From: Paenibacillus sp. 1781tsa1
GTDB lineage: Bacteria > Bacillota > Bacilli > Paenibacillales > Paenibacillaceae
Reading direction: 5' to 3'
Assembly: GCF_024159265.1 (NCBI RefSeq)
Contig: NZ_JAMYWY010000001.1
Location: 2,418,001 to 2,482,000, forward strand
DNA: 64,000 bases
The notes beneath the pieces are model-generated. The model was not told the DNA's origin. It saw only the letters and a program-made list of their open reading frames with translations, and made no database searches. The position numbers were made by a program, and so were the translations under genes. Position 1 is the first letter of the stretch. Every line of letters starts with the position of its first letter. Positions 37,326-45,687 of this stretch are shown here, one piece after another.

Positions 37326-37717
37326 AACGTAGATTGGGCCAGGGGCCGGGTCTGAAGCTCACGCGACAGCAGAAGGGCCGATTAGGCGAAGCGGCTGCCT
37401 GTCAATGGTTGAGAGACAACGATTATCGGATCATTAGACAGAACTGGCGTTGCCGCAGTGGTGAGATTGACATCATTGCTTCCTGCGAGGGCCTGATTGT
37501 TTTTGTAGAAGTAAGGAGCAGAAGTGGAGCCGCTCAGTACGGTACACCTCAGGAATCGGTTGATATGCGTAAAATGCAGCAGGTGCGCTCAACCGCATCC
37601 GTTTATTTGCAAATGACGGGAGAGACGGAACATCAGATCCGTTTTGATGTAATTGCCGTAATGCTTGATCCAGCAGGAGAGACTGTCTCTGTGAATCATA
37701 TTGTTAATGCTTTTTAA
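37319..37717 (+). CDS. UPF0102 (YraN family) nuclease-like protein
   Basis: 132 aa. Restriction-endonuclease-like fold with the family signature GRLGEAAACQWLRDN, SGEIDIIA and FVEVRSRSG (the Glu-Asp and Glu-x-Lys/Arg type core). Function in cells is unclear; homologues are conserved near rnhB or dprA. ATG 37319 overlaps ylqH by 7 bases. Confidence 0.92.
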   Translation: MVERRLGQGPGLKLTRQQKGRLGEAAACQWLRDNDYRIIRQNWRCRSGEIDIIASCEGLIVFVEVRSRSGAAQYGTPQESVDMRKMQQVRSTASVYLQMTGETEHQIRFDVIAVMLDPAGETVSVNHIVNAF

Positions 37718-37749
37718 GAATTACACTCCAAGTCATTGCTGCATCGAAA

Positions 37750-37764
37750 GATACGAATCGTATC
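37750..37764. promoter_or_regulatory. GATAC-N5-GTATC palindrome, distal copy
   Basis: GATACGAATCGTATC, a perfect 7+1+7 palindrome followed by ATTT. The same half-sites and ATTT flank recur at 37971-37989. Confidence 0.45.
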
Positions 37765-37855
37765 ATTTTGATGTCGAAGTTCGATTATTTCAAAGGCAAG
37801 TTTAATTATGTCTTATCTTTGCATTCGTTGAAGTCTTGAAATTAGTTATTATACT

Positions 37856-37897
37856 AAAGCCGTATTTCCTTATCATACAGGAACTGCGGCTTTTTTT
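37856..37897 (+). terminator. Rho-independent terminator
   Basis: AAAGCCGTATTTCCT pairs with AGGAACTGCGGCTTT with a small internal mismatch, followed by a T run. It ends the rnhB-ylqG-ylqH-UPF0102 unit. Confidence 0.75.
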
Positions 37898-37970
37898 ATT
37901 TTACTATGAAATGATAAAACAGAGGAGACAAGCATCATTAATAAAATCATTGTATTTCAGAAAAATTATA

Positions 37971-37997
37971 GATACAAAACGTATCATTTGTTATAAA
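37971..37997 (+). promoter_or_regulatory. GATAC-N5-GTATC palindrome abutting an extended -10 element
   Basis: GATACAAAACGTATC at 37971-37985, then TGTTATAAA at 37989-37997 (TGn-TATAAA). The palindrome would overlie the -35 region of a promoter for the small peptide gene that starts 40 bases on. Confidence 0.45.
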
Positions 37998-38036
37998 CTA
38001 AAAAAGTTGAAATTTATAGAGAGGTTGGTGGGATGC

Positions 38037-38198
38037 ATGAAAGAGCTTCAGAATACTTCGAACAACACAGTAAAGCGAGTATGGGAGTGTCCTCGGATGG
38101 AAGTGCTGGATATCAGCGAGACCATGAACGGTGGGCAAGGCATTTGGCAATATGTTTGGGACGGAGAATTCTGGAAGCTTGAGCTTTTAGTCAGTTAA
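38037..38198 (+). CDS. Orphan RiPP-like precursor peptide, 53 aa (paeninodin-like leader)
   Basis: The small peptide contains VWECPRMEVLDISETM followed by NGGQGIWQYVWDGEFW. The W..P..EVLD...TM pattern resembles the leader of paeninodin-family lasso peptide precursors, where Thr is the penultimate leader residue. If cut after ETM, the core begins NGGQG, but residues 7-9 are Trp, Gln and Tyr, so the Asp/Glu needed for a lasso ring is missing. The core is unusually rich in Trp. No lasso synthetase, protease or transporter gene is nearby. ATG 38037 follows a G-rich ribosome site; the frame is open upstream but without a good start. The resemblance is from memory. Confidence 0.5.
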   Translation: MKELQNTSNNTVKRVWECPRMEVLDISETMNGGQGIWQYVWDGEFWKLELLVS

Positions 38199-38254
38199 AA
38201 GAGGTTAGATCAGAACGTTAGATCCATAAATATATAGTGAGGTGTAGTGAGAAG

Positions 38255-39430
38255 ATGCATACAAGTATCAAATGGATAATTCGACTAAGTACACTATCTT
38301 TATGTTTTATTTTGTTTGGAATCATGTATTCCGGAGTTTCATATGCAGCAGATCCGTCTACACAGGCAAAGGTATCAGGTAAAGTTACGGATCCTGAAGG
38401 ATTTCCTATCCAGGATGCAACAATCAAGTACTCCCTTAGATATCAAGGGGAGAGTACTGAAAAAAGCGTGAAGACAGATGATACTGGAAGTTATTCAATC
38501 CTTGAGTCTGTTCAGGATTATACGGAAATTAGTTTTATAATTGAAGCAGAGGGATATGTGACAGACAGGCATCGTAATACCTACTATTTGTCAGAAGGGG
38601 AACAGATTTTGGTTAATTTCGAGCTATACGAACCTTCTACGATTGTAGGAACTGTAACCGATCAAACAGGCAAACCGATTCCAGATGCCCAGGTCAAAGT
38701 AACAGGGGCGTCGGATCGCCCGGTTAAAACAGATCAGCAAGGTCGGTATGCCGTTACTGGGCTTGATTTCGACTATAATCCAAACATTGCAATCTGGGTA
38801 GATTCCGCCGATTATATGCTTTATGAGCAGGATCGTCTGAATGTTCAGGCTGGAAAAACCTTAATCGTAGATGTTGTTTTGACAGAAGCAGCGCACGTCC
38901 GGGGAAAAGTTGTAGATGAGGTGGGCAATCCAGTCAGTGGAGCTAAAGTGAATGCCGGAGTCTCGGCAACAACGGATGCTCAAGGCAACTATTTTATAAA
39001 GCGCGTGCCAACAGGCGCCAGAACAATAACGGGGGAAGCATCAGGATACTTAAAATCTACCCTGAACGTTACCCTCGTACAAGGAGATCATAATACGTTT
39101 AATATCGTACTTAAGAAGGATGCAGATATTACACCTCCAGTAACCAAGTACAGATTAGTTCCTATTACAGATACTGTGAACGGGAAGGTATACATCAAAG
39201 GATTTACATTCAGACTCCAGGCAACGGACGAAGTGAAAGGTTCGGGTGTAAAAACAACGCAATATCGAATAAATGGGGGAGAATGGAAGAACTATGAAGG
39301 ACCCGTCAAGTTTTATGCTCCTGAGGTCAAGGTGGTAGAGTACTTCAGTACAGATGTTGCAGGTAACCAGGAGAAGTACAACAAAATGGATTTTGTTAAT
39401 GGCACATTTGAAGGAGCAGGTCCATACTGA
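38255..39430 (+). CDS. Secreted protein with carboxypeptidase-regulatory-like repeats and an OmpL47-type domain
   Basis: 391 aa. A signal peptide (about 1-33, cut near SYA-ADP) is followed by three Ig-like repeats of the carboxypeptidase regulatory type, each opening with a G.V.D..G.P...A pattern: KVSGKVTDPEGFPIQDA, TIVGTVTDQTGKPIPDA and RGKVVDEVGNPVSGA. The C-terminal 95 residues (TQYRINGGEWKNYEGP, EYFSTDVAGNQE) resemble OmpL47-type repeats. No sortase motif or membrane anchor is seen. A role in surface adhesion or carbohydrate contact is only a guess. ATG 38255 follows GAGGTG. It starts 56 bases after the orphan peptide and may share its transcript. Confidence 0.8.
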   Translation: MHTSIKWIIRLSTLSLCFILFGIMYSGVSYAADPSTQAKVSGKVTDPEGFPIQDATIKYSLRYQGESTEKSVKTDDTGSYSILESVQDYTEISFIIEAEGYVTDRHRNTYYLSEGEQILVNFELYEPSTIVGTVTDQTGKPIPDAQVKVTGASDRPVKTDQQGRYAVTGLDFDYNPNIAIWVDSADYMLYEQDRLNVQAGKTLIVDVVLTEAAHVRGKVVDEVGNPVSGAKVNAGVSATTDAQGNYFIKRVPTGARTITGEASGYLKSTLNVTLVQGDHNTFNIVLKKDADITPPVTKYRLVPITDTVNGKVYIKGFTFRLQATDEVKGSGVKTTQYRINGGEWKNYEGPVKFYAPEVKVVEYFSTDVAGNQEKYNKMDFVNGTFEGAGPY

Positions 39431-39485
39431 TTCGATCGTTGACGTGATCCTAATATCCTAATGATGCAAGATTGCTGGTTCAAAT

Positions 39486-39550
39486 AGACGGCTCTGACTT
39501 GATGATCGCCATTAGTGGATCGGGATTCGGAGTCGTCTTTTCTCTTTCTT
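39486..39550 (+). terminator. Rho-independent terminator of the secreted-protein gene
   Basis: AGACGGCTCTGA pairs with TCGGAGTCGTCT (two G-U), followed by a T-rich tract. Confidence 0.75.
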
Positions 39551-39584
39551 AGCGCCTGTAGCCTTAGTCGTCGGAGGCATCCCT

Positions 39585-39614
39585 TTGAATCTCCTGAACA
39601 GAAGGGTGTATAAT
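39585..39614 (+). promoter_or_regulatory. Promoter and leader of the nitroreductase gene
   Basis: TTGAAT (39585-39590), 18-base spacer, TATAAT (39609-39614). The leader contains a hairpin ACCGTAA/TTACGGT (39671-39691), 20 bases before the ribosome site. Confidence 0.55.
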
Positions 39615-39724
39615 CAAGGATGTAATCTGGAGTTTTAATCTTTTGATTTGTCATAAACGAGTTATTCAAGACCGTAAGCCTTCATTACGGTTACAAATCA
39701 AATTAAATCAGGGAGGTACGGCCG

Positions 39725-40276
39725 ATGAGTAAAGCTACTAAAACAACGAATGAAGTAAGAAATGCGATTCAAAACCGTCGTACGGTGAAAAAATTTAAAA
39801 AAGAAGCTGTTCCTACACAGCAGATTATAGAATTGCTGGATACGGCAGTCTGGGCTCCTAACCATAAACTGCGTGAACCTTGGAGATTCCTTCTATTTAC
39901 CGGGAATGGACGGAAAAAACTGGCTGAGGCCATTGACGCAGAAATGGGAGAAGACAATAAATTTTCAGCCAATATTATGCAAGTTCCATCCGTTATGCTT
40001 GTCGTGCTGGAAGAAGATCCAAGACAGAATATCTGGGACGAAGACTTCGCTGCGGTAAGTGCGTTGGTTCAGAACTTTATGCTTGCAGCCTGGAGTGAAG
40101 ACATTGGAACGTTCTGGGTGACCAAGCCATTCTTGTACGCTCCCAAATTCCGCAAACCTCTTGGAATAGAGGCAGGTGAGAAGATTATAGGTATGGTTTA
40201 TATGGGATACCCCGATGTTATTCCTTCTGCCAAGGAACGTACACCTGCGAAGGACAAACTGACTCTTTTTGAATAA
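39725..40276 (+). CDS. Nitroreductase family flavoprotein
   Basis: 183 aa FMN-dependent oxidoreductase of the YdjA-like small type. N-terminal IQNRRTVKKFKKEAVP carries the phosphate-binding Arg residues, AVWAPNHKLREPWRF is the family core, and the C-terminus has GEKIIGMVYMGYPD. The physiological substrate is unknown. CAGGGAGGT precedes the ATG. Single-gene unit with its own promoter and terminator. Confidence 0.9.
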   Translation: MSKATKTTNEVRNAIQNRRTVKKFKKEAVPTQQIIELLDTAVWAPNHKLREPWRFLLFTGNGRKKLAEAIDAEMGEDNKFSANIMQVPSVMLVVLEEDPRQNIWDEDFAAVSALVQNFMLAAWSEDIGTFWVTKPFLYAPKFRKPLGIEAGEKIIGMVYMGYPDVIPSAKERTPAKDKLTLFE

Positions 40277-40330
40277 TGAATTATAGTAATCCTGGGATAA
40301 ACACTAGCCCTATCAGTTTCAGAAAAATTG

Positions 40331-40378
40331 ACGTACAAGTACCTTTCTCCTCAAAAGAGAGACACTTGTACGTTTTTT
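40331..40378. terminator. Possibly bidirectional terminator between the nitroreductase and comM
   Basis: ACGTACAAGT and ACTTGTACGT are perfect 10-bp arms, with TTTTTT on the + side and an A-rich flank (T-rich on the - strand) on the other. Confidence 0.75.
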
Positions 40379-40500
40379 GCCATGTTCACATATCCGTGTA
40401 TTAAAACCTGCATGAAACATCCGTCTTGACCATGCTACTTAGTCTACAGGTTGATGATCGCGTTGTTGTTCTTGGTAACCTGTTACTCCTTCATATGCTT

Positions 40501-42111
40501 CTAAAATAAATTAAGATCCAATTGACGATACTGGATGGCTTCAGCCACATGAGCTGTCACAATTTCACCCTCGTGGTCCAGATCAGCAATGGTTTGTGCC
40601 ATCTTGATAATCCGATCATGTGCACGCATGCTCAGGTTCAAGGTTTGCAGCGTTTGCTCTAACAGTTGCTCCGCCTCTTGGGGGAGATGGATCGTTCGCC
40701 GCAAAAGCGTGCCCGAAAGCTGGCTATTCCAGCGAACCGAACTTTGGGCATAACGGGTGGCCTGAATTTGATGAGCATGGATGACTTTTGCCTGCATTTC
40801 TTCAGAGGAAGGGGAAGCGGCAGACTTGCGCCACTCGCCTGGTGGAGGAACCTCAACCTGAAGATCAATACGGTCCAGCAATGGTCCAGAAATTTTGGCT
40901 CGATACGCTGCAACACGAGCGGGGCTGCATATACAGCGCTGCTCCTCCGAATGAGCGGACAAATATCCACAGGGGCAGGGATTCATGGAACATGCGAGCA
41001 TGAACTGGGCTGGGAAGGTGAATGCTGCCCGCGCCCGGCTAATCGTCACTGTGCGATCCTCTAACGGCTGTCTTAACACCTCCAGCACTTGACGCTGGAA
41101 CTCAGGTAATTCATCCAGAAAGAGTATGCCTCTGTGGGCAAGGCTAACTTCACCCGGTTTCGGGATACCACCGCCTCCAATCAGACCGGAGGTGGATATC
41201 GTGTGGTGAGGGGAGCGAAAAGGTCTGTCTGCAATCAGGCCTTGAGGCGCTTCTTTTAACTTGCCTGCGGCACTTAATACTTTGGTTACTTCTAACGCTT
41301 CATCTTCTGACAAAGGCGGAAGGATGGTAGGCAAACGTTTGATTAACATCGTTTTGCCCGTGCCTGGCGGTCCAACAAGCAGTATATTATGCATGCCGGC
41401 TGCAGCAATCATAAGCGCGCGTTTTACATGATGCTGCCCCAGAACATCACTATAGTCATCTGTAAATAATGGTGTTTGACTCGGCTTTCTATCCGCCATT
41501 TTGTGAGTTTTATCTTTTATAGGAGCAACAAGGTGAGCATAATTTTTCAATACAATTGGTCCTGCATTCGAATGTTGTGGTATCCCCACTGAACTAGCGG
41601 GTTGGGCTAGGTTTTCCGGAGCTATATCCTGCAAATGCCGAATGCCAAACACCTGGATACCTCGAATCAGTGACGCTTCCTCCACGTTATCATAAGGAAG
41701 GAGCACGGACGTAAAGCCTTGTCGTTTTGCCAGATCCACCATGGATAAAATGCCGGGCACGGACCTGATCGAACCGTCCAATGCCAGTTCACCAACCACT
41801 AGTGTTCGTTCCTGGGGAGGAAGTACAAGCTGGCCGCTTGTCATAAGTAAACCAATAGCAATGGCTAGATCAAAGGAAGATCCTTCCTTGCGCAGATCAG
41901 CAGGGGCCAGATTGATTGTGATCCGCTGTAAAGGATACTGATATCCGCAGTTTTTGATCGCTGCACGAACACGTTCAACCGCCTCACGAATGGCTGAATC
42001 CGGTAAGCCGATGATGGATGTCTGTGGCAGACCATTGGATAAATCGGTTTCCACCTCGATCAGAACACCATCAATTCCGTACAAACAAGCACTGTGCAAT
42101 TTTCCATACAT
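40501..42111 (-). CDS. comM: YifB/ComM family Mg-chelatase-like AAA+ ATPase
   Basis: 536 aa. An N-terminal S5/Lon-like domain (about 20-140), an AAA+ module with Walker A VGPPGTGKTML, Walker B ILFLDELPEF and an arginine-finger region, and a C-terminal Mg-chelatase domain. A Cys-rich insertion (CSMNPCPCGY, CICSP) is typical of the family. In naturally competent bacteria ComM is a branch-migration helicase for integrating donor DNA; dprA nearby fits a DNA-uptake or recombination context. Start at 42111 with GTGAGGTG upstream. Confidence 0.93.
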   Translation of the reverse strand: MYGKLHSACLYGIDGVLIEVETDLSNGLPQTSIIGLPDSAIREAVERVRAAIKNCGYQYPLQRITINLAPADLRKEGSSFDLAIAIGLLMTSGQLVLPPQERTLVVGELALDGSIRSVPGILSMVDLAKRQGFTSVLLPYDNVEEASLIRGIQVFGIRHLQDIAPENLAQPASSVGIPQHSNAGPIVLKNYAHLVAPIKDKTHKMADRKPSQTPLFTDDYSDVLGQHHVKRALMIAAAGMHNILLVGPPGTGKTMLIKRLPTILPPLSEDEALEVTKVLSAAGKLKEAPQGLIADRPFRSPHHTISTSGLIGGGGIPKPGEVSLAHRGILFLDELPEFQRQVLEVLRQPLEDRTVTISRARAAFTFPAQFMLACSMNPCPCGYLSAHSEEQRCICSPARVAAYRAKISGPLLDRIDLQVEVPPPGEWRKSAASPSSEEMQAKVIHAHQIQATRYAQSSVRWNSQLSGTLLRRTIHLPQEAEQLLEQTLQTLNLSMRAHDRIIKMAQTIADLDHEGEIVTAHVAEAIQYRQLDLNLF

Positions 42112-42591
42112 AACAAAGAAACACCTCACTCGATTCTTGACTCCGCATAATACGGGCCAGTCTACGAATTAAGGTGCTTCCTCAGCTTCTACTACGCATT
42201 TTATATAAAAGGAATCATGGAGTCAACCTGTCATTATCATTGTTGTAGTCATCATTCCTGATCCCTGAATTTTAGTTCTGGAAGGAAATTAATAAATAGC
42301 TTTGGCGAAAATGGTGTATGGATAAACTTTCATTATGGTGATCAAATTGAGCCGGAGAAAACGCGGATTTATTCCATGGACCTTATCTTTTATTTTTACT
42401 AAATTATGATGATGTACCGCGAGTCATTTATCCCTATTTACATTTTACACAATCTAATTTAACATAATTAAATTGAATAGTAAAATCATTTGTGCTCAAT
42501 TATTCTGTTTTTTTTCTAATTTGTGATAAGATAGATTTATAGTTCCTTTTTATGAGGAATAGAATGCACAATAGGCAGGTGAGAAAGACAT
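42112..42591. other. comM-ohrR divergent spacer
   Basis: 480 bases, AT-rich. Contains the comM ribosome site, an inverted repeat AATTTAA-N5-TTAAATT at 42456-42474 (possible OhrR operator), and a pyrimidine-rich run near 42505-42520. No gene seen and no clear -35/-10 pair. Confidence 0.55.
42456..42474. promoter_or_regulatory. Candidate OhrR operator
   Basis: AATTTAACATAATTAAATT, 7-bp perfect arms with a 5-base centre, includes AATTAAATTG, close to the AT-rich core of B. subtilis OhrR sites. It lies 118 bases before ohrR. Confidence 0.4.
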
Positions 42592-43047
42592 ATGCAGACT
42601 GACAGTTTGAAGCTGGATAACCAATTATGCTTTGCCATATACGCTTGTTCACGTGAAATCACGAAGATGTACCAGCCTTATTTAGAGGTACTTGGCGTAA
42701 CGTATTCCCAGTATTTGGTGCTGATGGTATTGTGGGAACGTGAAGAATGTACGGTTAAGGAGATCGGGGAGGCACTTTATCTCGATTCGGGAACATTAAC
42801 ACCACTTCTCAAACGTTTGCAGTCAGCAGGACTTATTAATCGTGAACGCTCGGCTCAGGATGAACGAAAAGTATTAATTACACTAACCGACTCCGGCCGT
42901 GAGTTGCGGAACAAGGCATTGTCCATACCTGCATCCATCCAGGGAGACGCGTGTTTGAACAGTACAGAGTTTGAAGCTTTGCTGGGTCAGTTCAAAGGGT
43001 TGCTGGAAAAAGTTCACGAAACCAACATTAACGCAGCCAAAAAATAA
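42592..43047 (+). CDS. ohrR: MarR-family organic peroxide sensor OhrR
   Basis: 151 aa winged-helix repressor. [20 protein letters not shown] aligns with B. subtilis OhrR, with the reactive Cys here at position 13, and [15 protein letters not shown] is the family recognition helix. Organic hydroperoxides oxidise the Cys and release DNA. Unlike the 1-Cys B. subtilis protein, it also has Cys19, Cys53 and Cys121; Cys121 is near where 2-Cys OhrR proteins carry their resolving Cys. No ohrA peroxidase is adjacent, so targets are elsewhere or the protein regulates itself. Confidence 0.88.
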   Translation: MQTDSLKLDNQLCFAIYACSREITKMYQPYLEVLGVTYSQYLVLMVLWEREECTVKEIGEALYLDSGTLTPLLKRLQSAGLINRERSAQDERKVLITLTDSGRELRNKALSIPASIQGDACLNSTEFEALLGQFKGLLEKVHETNINAAKK

Positions 43048-43067
43048 AATATAGTTTTACATCAGGG

Positions 43068-43095
43068 AAACCTTAGCTTTTAGCTGAGGTTTTTT
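43068..43095 (+). terminator. Rho-independent terminator of ohrR
   Basis: AAACCTTAGCT-TTT-AGCTGAGGTTT (one G-U), followed by TTTT. Confidence 0.85.
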
Positions 43096-43171
43096 CCATA
43101 TATACCCAAGCATTCACAATATGGGATCATACTCATATCAAAATACTGTCTATTAACCATTAATTTTTTAA

Positions 43172-43199
43172 GGAAAGCGTTTTAAAAACGTGTTACAAT
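43172..43199 (+). promoter_or_regulatory. Candidate cre site and -10 of the sucCD promoter
   Basis: GGAAAGCGTTTTAA (43172-43185) matches the CcpA cre consensus at 12 of 14 positions. A TACAAT -10 follows at 43194-43199; the -35 is weak. Carbon-catabolite control of a TCA-cycle operon would be expected. Confidence 0.45.
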
Positions 43200-43290
43200 G
43201 AATTGGGTTTAAGTGAAAATAGTCAACATTTGTCTTTTGTTAGTCTACCAACCCGCCTTGTTGCAGTCATGTTGATAGGAGGATTCGAGA

Positions 43291-44451
43291 ATGAATATCC
43301 ATGAATATCAAGGAAAAGAAGTACTGAAACAGTATGGAGTTACCGTTCCAAACGGAAAGGTTGCTTATACAGTCGATGAAGCGGTTGCGGCCGCAGAGGC
43401 ACTGGGCAGTCCGGTGACTGTTGTTAAAGCGCAAATTCACGCAGGTGGCCGGGGTAAAGCCGGCGGCGTAAAAGTGGCGAAGAGTACGGAAGAAGTTCGT
43501 GCCTATGCTTCCGAAATTCTGGGTAAAGTATTGGTAACACACCAGACTGGACCAGAAGGCAAAGAAGTGAAACGTCTTCTGATTGAAGAAGGATGCGATA
43601 TCCGCAAAGAGTATTATGTGGGTGTTGTTGTGGACCGTGCCACAGGCCGTGTAGTTATGATGGCTTCCGAAGAAGGCGGTACTGAGATTGAAGAAGTAGC
43701 TGAGGCTACACCTGAGAAAATTTTCAAAGAAATTATTGACCCTGCTATTGGATTGCAAGTGTTCCAGGCGCGTAAACTGGCTTACAGCATTAAGATTCCG
43801 AATGAATTGGTGAACAAAGCCGTTAAGTTCATGCTCGCGCTGTACACTGCATTTGTCGAAAAAGATTGCTCTATTGCCGAGATCAATCCTCTCGTTGTTA
43901 CCGGAGATGGAAACGTTATCGCTCTAGATGCGAAATTGAACTTTGACTCCAACGCTCTGTTCCGTCACAAAGACATTTTGGAACTGCGTGACCTGGATGA
44001 AGAGGATGAAAAAGAAATCGAAGCTTCCAAATACGACCTCAGCTACATAGCACTTGATGGCAACATCGGCTGTATGGTCAATGGTGCGGGACTTGCGATG
44101 GCAACGATGGACATTATCAAATACTACGGTGGAGACCCCGCCAACTTCCTTGACGTTGGGGGCGGTGCTACAACGGAGAAGGTGACTGAAGCATTTAAGA
44201 TCATCTTGTCCGATGCCAAAGTAGCTGGGATCTTTGTTAACATTTTCGGTGGTATCATGCGCTGTGATGTTATCGCCAATGGTGTTGTTGAAGCCGCGAA
44301 GCAGCTTGGCCTGACCAAACCGCTGGTTGTTCGTCTTGAAGGAACTAACGTGGAGCTTGGCAAACGTATTTTGGGTGAATCTGGCCTGAATATCGTTCCT
44401 GCTGATTCCATGGCCGATGGTGCACAGAAAATTGTTGCCCTCGTAAAATAA
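43291..44451 (+). CDS. sucC: Succinyl-CoA synthetase beta subunit (ADP-forming)
   Basis: TCA-cycle substrate-level phosphorylation, in complex with SucD. 386 aa. ATP-grasp domain with N-terminus [17 protein letters not shown] and [17 protein letters not shown]-terminal ligase domain with [25 protein letters not shown] before the ATG. Confidence 0.97.
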   Translation: MNIHEYQGKEVLKQYGVTVPNGKVAYTVDEAVAAAEALGSPVTVVKAQIHAGGRGKAGGVKVAKSTEEVRAYASEILGKVLVTHQTGPEGKEVKRLLIEEGCDIRKEYYVGVVVDRATGRVVMMASEEGGTEIEEVAEATPEKIFKEIIDPAIGLQVFQARKLAYSIKIPNELVNKAVKFMLALYTAFVEKDCSIAEINPLVVTGDGNVIALDAKLNFDSNALFRHKDILELRDLDEEDEKEIEASKYDLSYIALDGNIGCMVNGAGLAMATMDIIKYYGGDPANFLDVGGGATTEKVTEAFKIILSDAKVAGIFVNIFGGIMRCDVIANGVVEAAKQLGLTKPLVVRLEGTNVELGKRILGESGLNIVPADSMADGAQKIVALVK

Positions 44452-44514
44452 GTTCATTCCTTAGTACCGGAGCTGTCCGGGAATTGAAAAATAACCGTAA
44501 GGATGTGAAGCAAC

Positions 44515-45444
44515 GTGAGTATTTTGATCGATAAAAATACAAAAGTCATTACGCAAGGCATTACGGGTTCAACGGGAATGTTCCACACGAAGGGCGCATT
44601 GGACTACGGAACCCAGATGGTAGGCGGAGTTACACCGGGTAAAGGCGGAACTAATGTTGATATCACGCTGGAAGACGGTACAGTAGCCAGTCTGCCGGTG
44701 TTCAACACTGTGCAGGAAGCGAAGGAAGCTACAGGCGCAACAGCGAGCGTCATTTACGTTCCTCCTGCATTTGCAGCAGATTCTATTATGGAAGCTGTTG
44801 ACGCAGAGCTGGACCTCGTAATCTGTATTACAGAAGGTATTCCGGTTCTTGACATGATCAAGGTTGACCGCTTCATGGAAGGTAAAAACACTGTCCTGAT
44901 CGGACCGAACTGTCCAGGTGTTATTACACCGGGCGAATGTAAAATCGGTATCATGCCTGGTTATATCCACATGGCAGGACACGTTGGCGTTGTTTCCCGT
45001 AGTGGAACACTTACCTATGAAGCCGTTCATCAACTGACGACGCGTGGCATTGGACAATCTTCTGCCGTAGGAATCGGGGGAGACCCTGTAAAAGGTTCCG
45101 AGTTCATTGATATCCTCAAACGGTTCAATGAAGATCCACAGACTCATGCGGTCATCATGATTGGTGAGATTGGTGGTACAGCTGAAGAAGATGCTGCAGA
45201 TTGGGTACGTGAGAACATGACCAAACCGGTTGTTGGCTTTATCGGTGGCGTAACAGCGCCTCCAGGCAAACGGATGGGCCATGCTGGCGCTATTATCTCT
45301 GGTGGTAAAGGTACAGCCAAAGAGAAGATTGCGAAGCTGGAGTCTTGCGGTATCAAAGTAGCGCCAACGCCTGCTGAGATGGGGTCGACTTTGGTGAGTG
45401 TACTTGAAGAACGTGGTATTTTGAATTTGTGCACGACACATTAA
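44515..45444 (+). CDS. sucD: Succinyl-CoA synthetase alpha subunit
   Basis: 309 aa. CoA-binding Rossmann domain ([19 protein letters not shown]) and the catalytic phospho-His in [17 protein letters not shown] start at 44515 with AAGGATGTGA upstream. Pairs with sucC 63 bases before it. Confidence 0.97.
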   Translation: MSILIDKNTKVITQGITGSTGMFHTKGALDYGTQMVGGVTPGKGGTNVDITLEDGTVASLPVFNTVQEAKEATGATASVIYVPPAFAADSIMEAVDAELDLVICITEGIPVLDMIKVDRFMEGKNTVLIGPNCPGVITPGECKIGIMPGYIHMAGHVGVVSRSGTLTYEAVHQLTTRGIGQSSAVGIGGDPVKGSEFIDILKRFNEDPQTHAVIMIGEIGGTAEEDAADWVRENMTKPVVGFIGGVTAPPGKRMGHAGAIISGGKGTAKEKIAKLESCGIKVAPTPAEMGSTLVSVLEERGILNLCTTH

Positions 45445-45524
45445 TTCTTTTTCGTTATAATAGAAGAAACGGCTTAGAAATGATCTATTTCTGGTAGGCC
45501 GACTATTATGGTTACGGAAAAGGT

Positions 45525-45568
45525 AAGCAACCTTTTGTCCTTGAACAGGGCGAAGGGTTGCTTTTTTG
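45525..45568 (+). terminator. Rho-independent terminator of sucCD
   Basis: AAGCAACC pairs with GGTTGCTT with further pairing inside (CTT/AAG-type), followed by TTTTTT. Confidence 0.8.
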
Positions 45569-45687
45569 CGTTTTTTTACGGGAAATGGGGGTTGAATTGT
45601 CTCTCATCGACGTAAACGCTTGCATTCCGTGGTCACTTAACACACAATATGAGGGAAGATCTCTTCCCGCTTTGGGAGGTTTATGGT

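Larger units (their letters stand above)
37718..38036 (+). other. Spacer with paired palindromes, terminator and promoter-like element
   Basis: 319 bases between the UPF0102 gene and the small peptide gene. Two copies of GATAC-N5-GTATC-ATTT lie at 37750-37768 and 37971-37989, with a terminator at 37856-37897 between them and an extended -10 (TGTTATAAA) at 37989-37997. Confidence 0.6.

Noticed and set aside
38037..38198. A complete lasso-peptide gene cluster
   Set aside because: The core lacks the ring-forming Asp/Glu at positions 7-9, and no asparagine-synthetase-like or transglutaminase-like protease gene is in the window.
44569..45441. 290-aa open frame on the - strand inside sucD
   Set aside because: Exact antisense of a conserved enzyme, with Cys/His/Asn-rich unnatural composition.
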